Shown here: positions 6,161 through 6,714 of the stretch, one piece after another
How positions within the stretch are numbered: position 1 is the stretch's first letter
Layout of the letters: each line of letters opens with the position of its first letter
Assembly (NCBI GenBank): GCA_017462145.1
Contig: JAFTRT010000004.1
Coordinates: 1 to 6,714, forward strand
DNA length: 6,714 nt
Reading direction: 5' to 3'
Source: Clostridia bacterium
GTDB taxonomy: Bacteria > Bacillota_A > Clostridia > Oscillospirales > CAG-272
Translations under genes and position numbers: made by a program
Notes under the pieces: generated by a model
Database searches by the model: none
What the model was told of the DNA's origin: nothing
What the model saw: only the letters and a program-made list of their open reading frames with translations

Positions 6161-6189
6161 TTGACTTTTCCAAAGATTTATTATACAAT
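6161..6189 (+). promoter_or_regulatory. SigA-type promoter of the DUF1292 gene
   Basis: TTGACT (6161-6166), a 17-base spacer and TACAAT (6184-6189) match the consensus at ten of twelve positions. Transcription should start near 6196, giving a leader of about 30 bases. No terminator is visible between the hemW stop and this promoter, so some hemW read-through is possible. Confidence 0.88.
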
Positions 6190-6225
6190 AATGATAGTGT
6201 CAGAATGACAAAAAGGAGAAAAACA

Positions 6226-6522
6226 ATGAGTGAAGAACTGTATGAAAATGAAATTTTCACTTTGACCGACGAAGAGGGCAATGAGATCGAATTTGAGCTC
6301 ATCGGCCAGTGTGAAAAGAACGGCGAGCAATATTTCGCCATGATCCCCGCTGAGGACGACGGTGAGAACCCCGACGTGTGCGAATATATCATCCTCAAGC
6401 TGGCAAAGGACGGCGATGAGGAGATCCTCGTGACCGTGGACGACGATGACGAGCTGGATGACATTGCCGATTATTTCGACGATCTGTTTTCCAGAGAGAT
6501 CGACTACGACAGCGAAAATTAA
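6226..6522 (+). CDS. DUF1292 family protein (YrzB-like), 98 residues
   Basis: A small, very acidic cytoplasmic protein. The segment FTLTDEEGNEIEFELIGQCE (11-30), then EQYFAMIP (34-41), EYIILKLA (53-60) and the acidic DEEILVTVDDDDELDDI (64-80) with a final DYFDDLF match the DUF1292 domain, which is widespread in Bacillota and has no established function. The ATG at 6226 is chosen over an in-frame ATG at 6205, because AAAAGGAG (6211-6218) lies 7 bases before 6226 and downstream of the earlier ATG. In Bacillus the homologue sits with yrrK/ruvX and near alaS; here it follows hemW with its own promoter. No typical terminator follows, only a weak hairpin at 6537-6558 without a T tract. Confidence 0.9.
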   Translation: MSEELYENEIFTLTDEEGNEIEFELIGQCEKNGEQYFAMIPAEDDGENPDVCEYIILKLAKDGDEEILVTVDDDDELDDIADYFDDLFSREIDYDSEN

Positions 6523-6536
6523 CGGATGAAATCCGA

Positions 6537-6714
6537 AAGGACGGCATATACTGTCCTTGGAAACGTACGATCCCATGCCTGCCCTGTGCGTGATAATCGG
6601 TTATAAAGATCCACATTTTTGACTTGGAGTCCGAAACAGATTCGACTGCGGTTTGCAGACCTCCCTTCCCCCCCCCCTCGATTGACTTGTCTCGACGGAG
6701 AAGAAGGACGTTGG
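6537..6714 (+). other. Gene-free stretch with hairpins; possible structured RNA, identity unknown
   Basis: No convincing gene lies here. Seen: AAGGAC/GTCCTT (6537-6542 with 6553-6558), a weak hairpin with a 10-base loop. A two-part stem has CGAT/ATCG (6568-6571 with 6596-6599) enclosing CATGC/GCGTG (6574-6578 with 6588-6592). A stem with one bulged C has AGT-CGAA/TTCG-ACT (6628-6635 with 6641-6647). CTGC/GCAG (6646-6649 with 6655-6658) overlaps that stem by two bases. There is also a run of ten C (6668-6677). GTCCTT (6553-6558) could alternatively pair with AAGGAC (6704-6709), enclosing the other hairpins, a layout resembling long hairpin RNAs such as 6S RNA. No strong promoter precedes it: TATACT (6547-6552) lacks a good -35. 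The RNA reading is an inference and weak. Confidence 0.3.

Noticed and set aside
6205..6225. Earlier in-frame start (MTKRRKT) for the DUF1292 gene
   Set aside because: The AAAAGGAG site lies after this ATG and is correctly spaced for ATG 6226; the extra basic residues do not fit the family start.
6575..6622. 15-codon open frame starting ATG in the terminal gene-free stretch
   Set aside because: There is no ribosome site, it falls within predicted hairpins and no supporting context is visible.
6626..6660. tmRNA 5' end, suggested by GATTCGAC located 14 bases after a GGAG
   Set aside because: The third base is A, so the G3-U70 alanine identity pair would be lost. The usual GGGG start is missing, and the TTCGACT is explained by a local hairpin. 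The 3' half would lie outside the window.
6683..6714. TTGACT as the -35 of a downstream promoter
   Set aside because: The bases 17 positions later (AGGACG) do not resemble a -10 box.

Overview
The window reads as chromosomal DNA of a Bacillota anaerobe, most likely class Clostridia (an Oscillospirales-type gut bacterium). The reasons are strong AGGAG ribosome binding sites, AT-rich intergenic regions with textbook SigA promoters (all with 17-base spacers) between more GC-rich genes, and the gene set: an oxygen-independent HemW, a DUF1292 protein, a Mur ligase and a CvpA-like membrane protein. No phage, transposon, CRISPR, tRNA or rRNA signal was found.

Left part, minus strand (1-1892). A RimJ/RimL-type GNAT acetyltransferase (1287-1892) has its own promoter at 1943-1971. 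Just after its stop, a near-consensus promoter (1248-1276) drives three tightly packed membrane genes: a 41-residue hydrophobic protein (1085-1210), a 53-residue hydrophobic protein starting at GTG (911-1072), and a CvpA-like membrane protein (914 down to the window edge, 3' end missing). The last two overlap by 4 bases. The CvpA-like protein carries seven copies of an 8-residue TAEAPAEQ repeat encoded by a 24-base tandem array.

Middle part, plus strand (2062-4877). A perfect TTGACA-17-TATAAT promoter and a strong intrinsic terminator bracket a complete three-gene unit: a 130-residue protein resembling only the N-terminal (pre-ATP-grasp) domain of D-aspartate-ligase-like enzymes, an aspartate/glutamate racemase-family protein with both catalytic cysteines, and a MurE-type Mur ligase. 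Together they suggest D-amino-acid supply and peptide-bond ligation for cell-wall precursors or a related metabolite. The Mur ligase has DNPD where diaminopimelate-adding MurE enzymes have DNPR, so its amino acid substrate is uncertain. An 11-base inverted repeat of A/T tracts lies in the divergent promoter region between this unit and the acetyltransferase.

Right part, plus strand (4950-6714). hemW (5013-6131) and a 98-residue acidic DUF1292 protein (6226-6522) each have a promoter. The last 192 bases have no convincing gene but contain several hairpins, a possible long-range closing helix and a run of ten C, so an untranslated structured RNA is possible but unproven.
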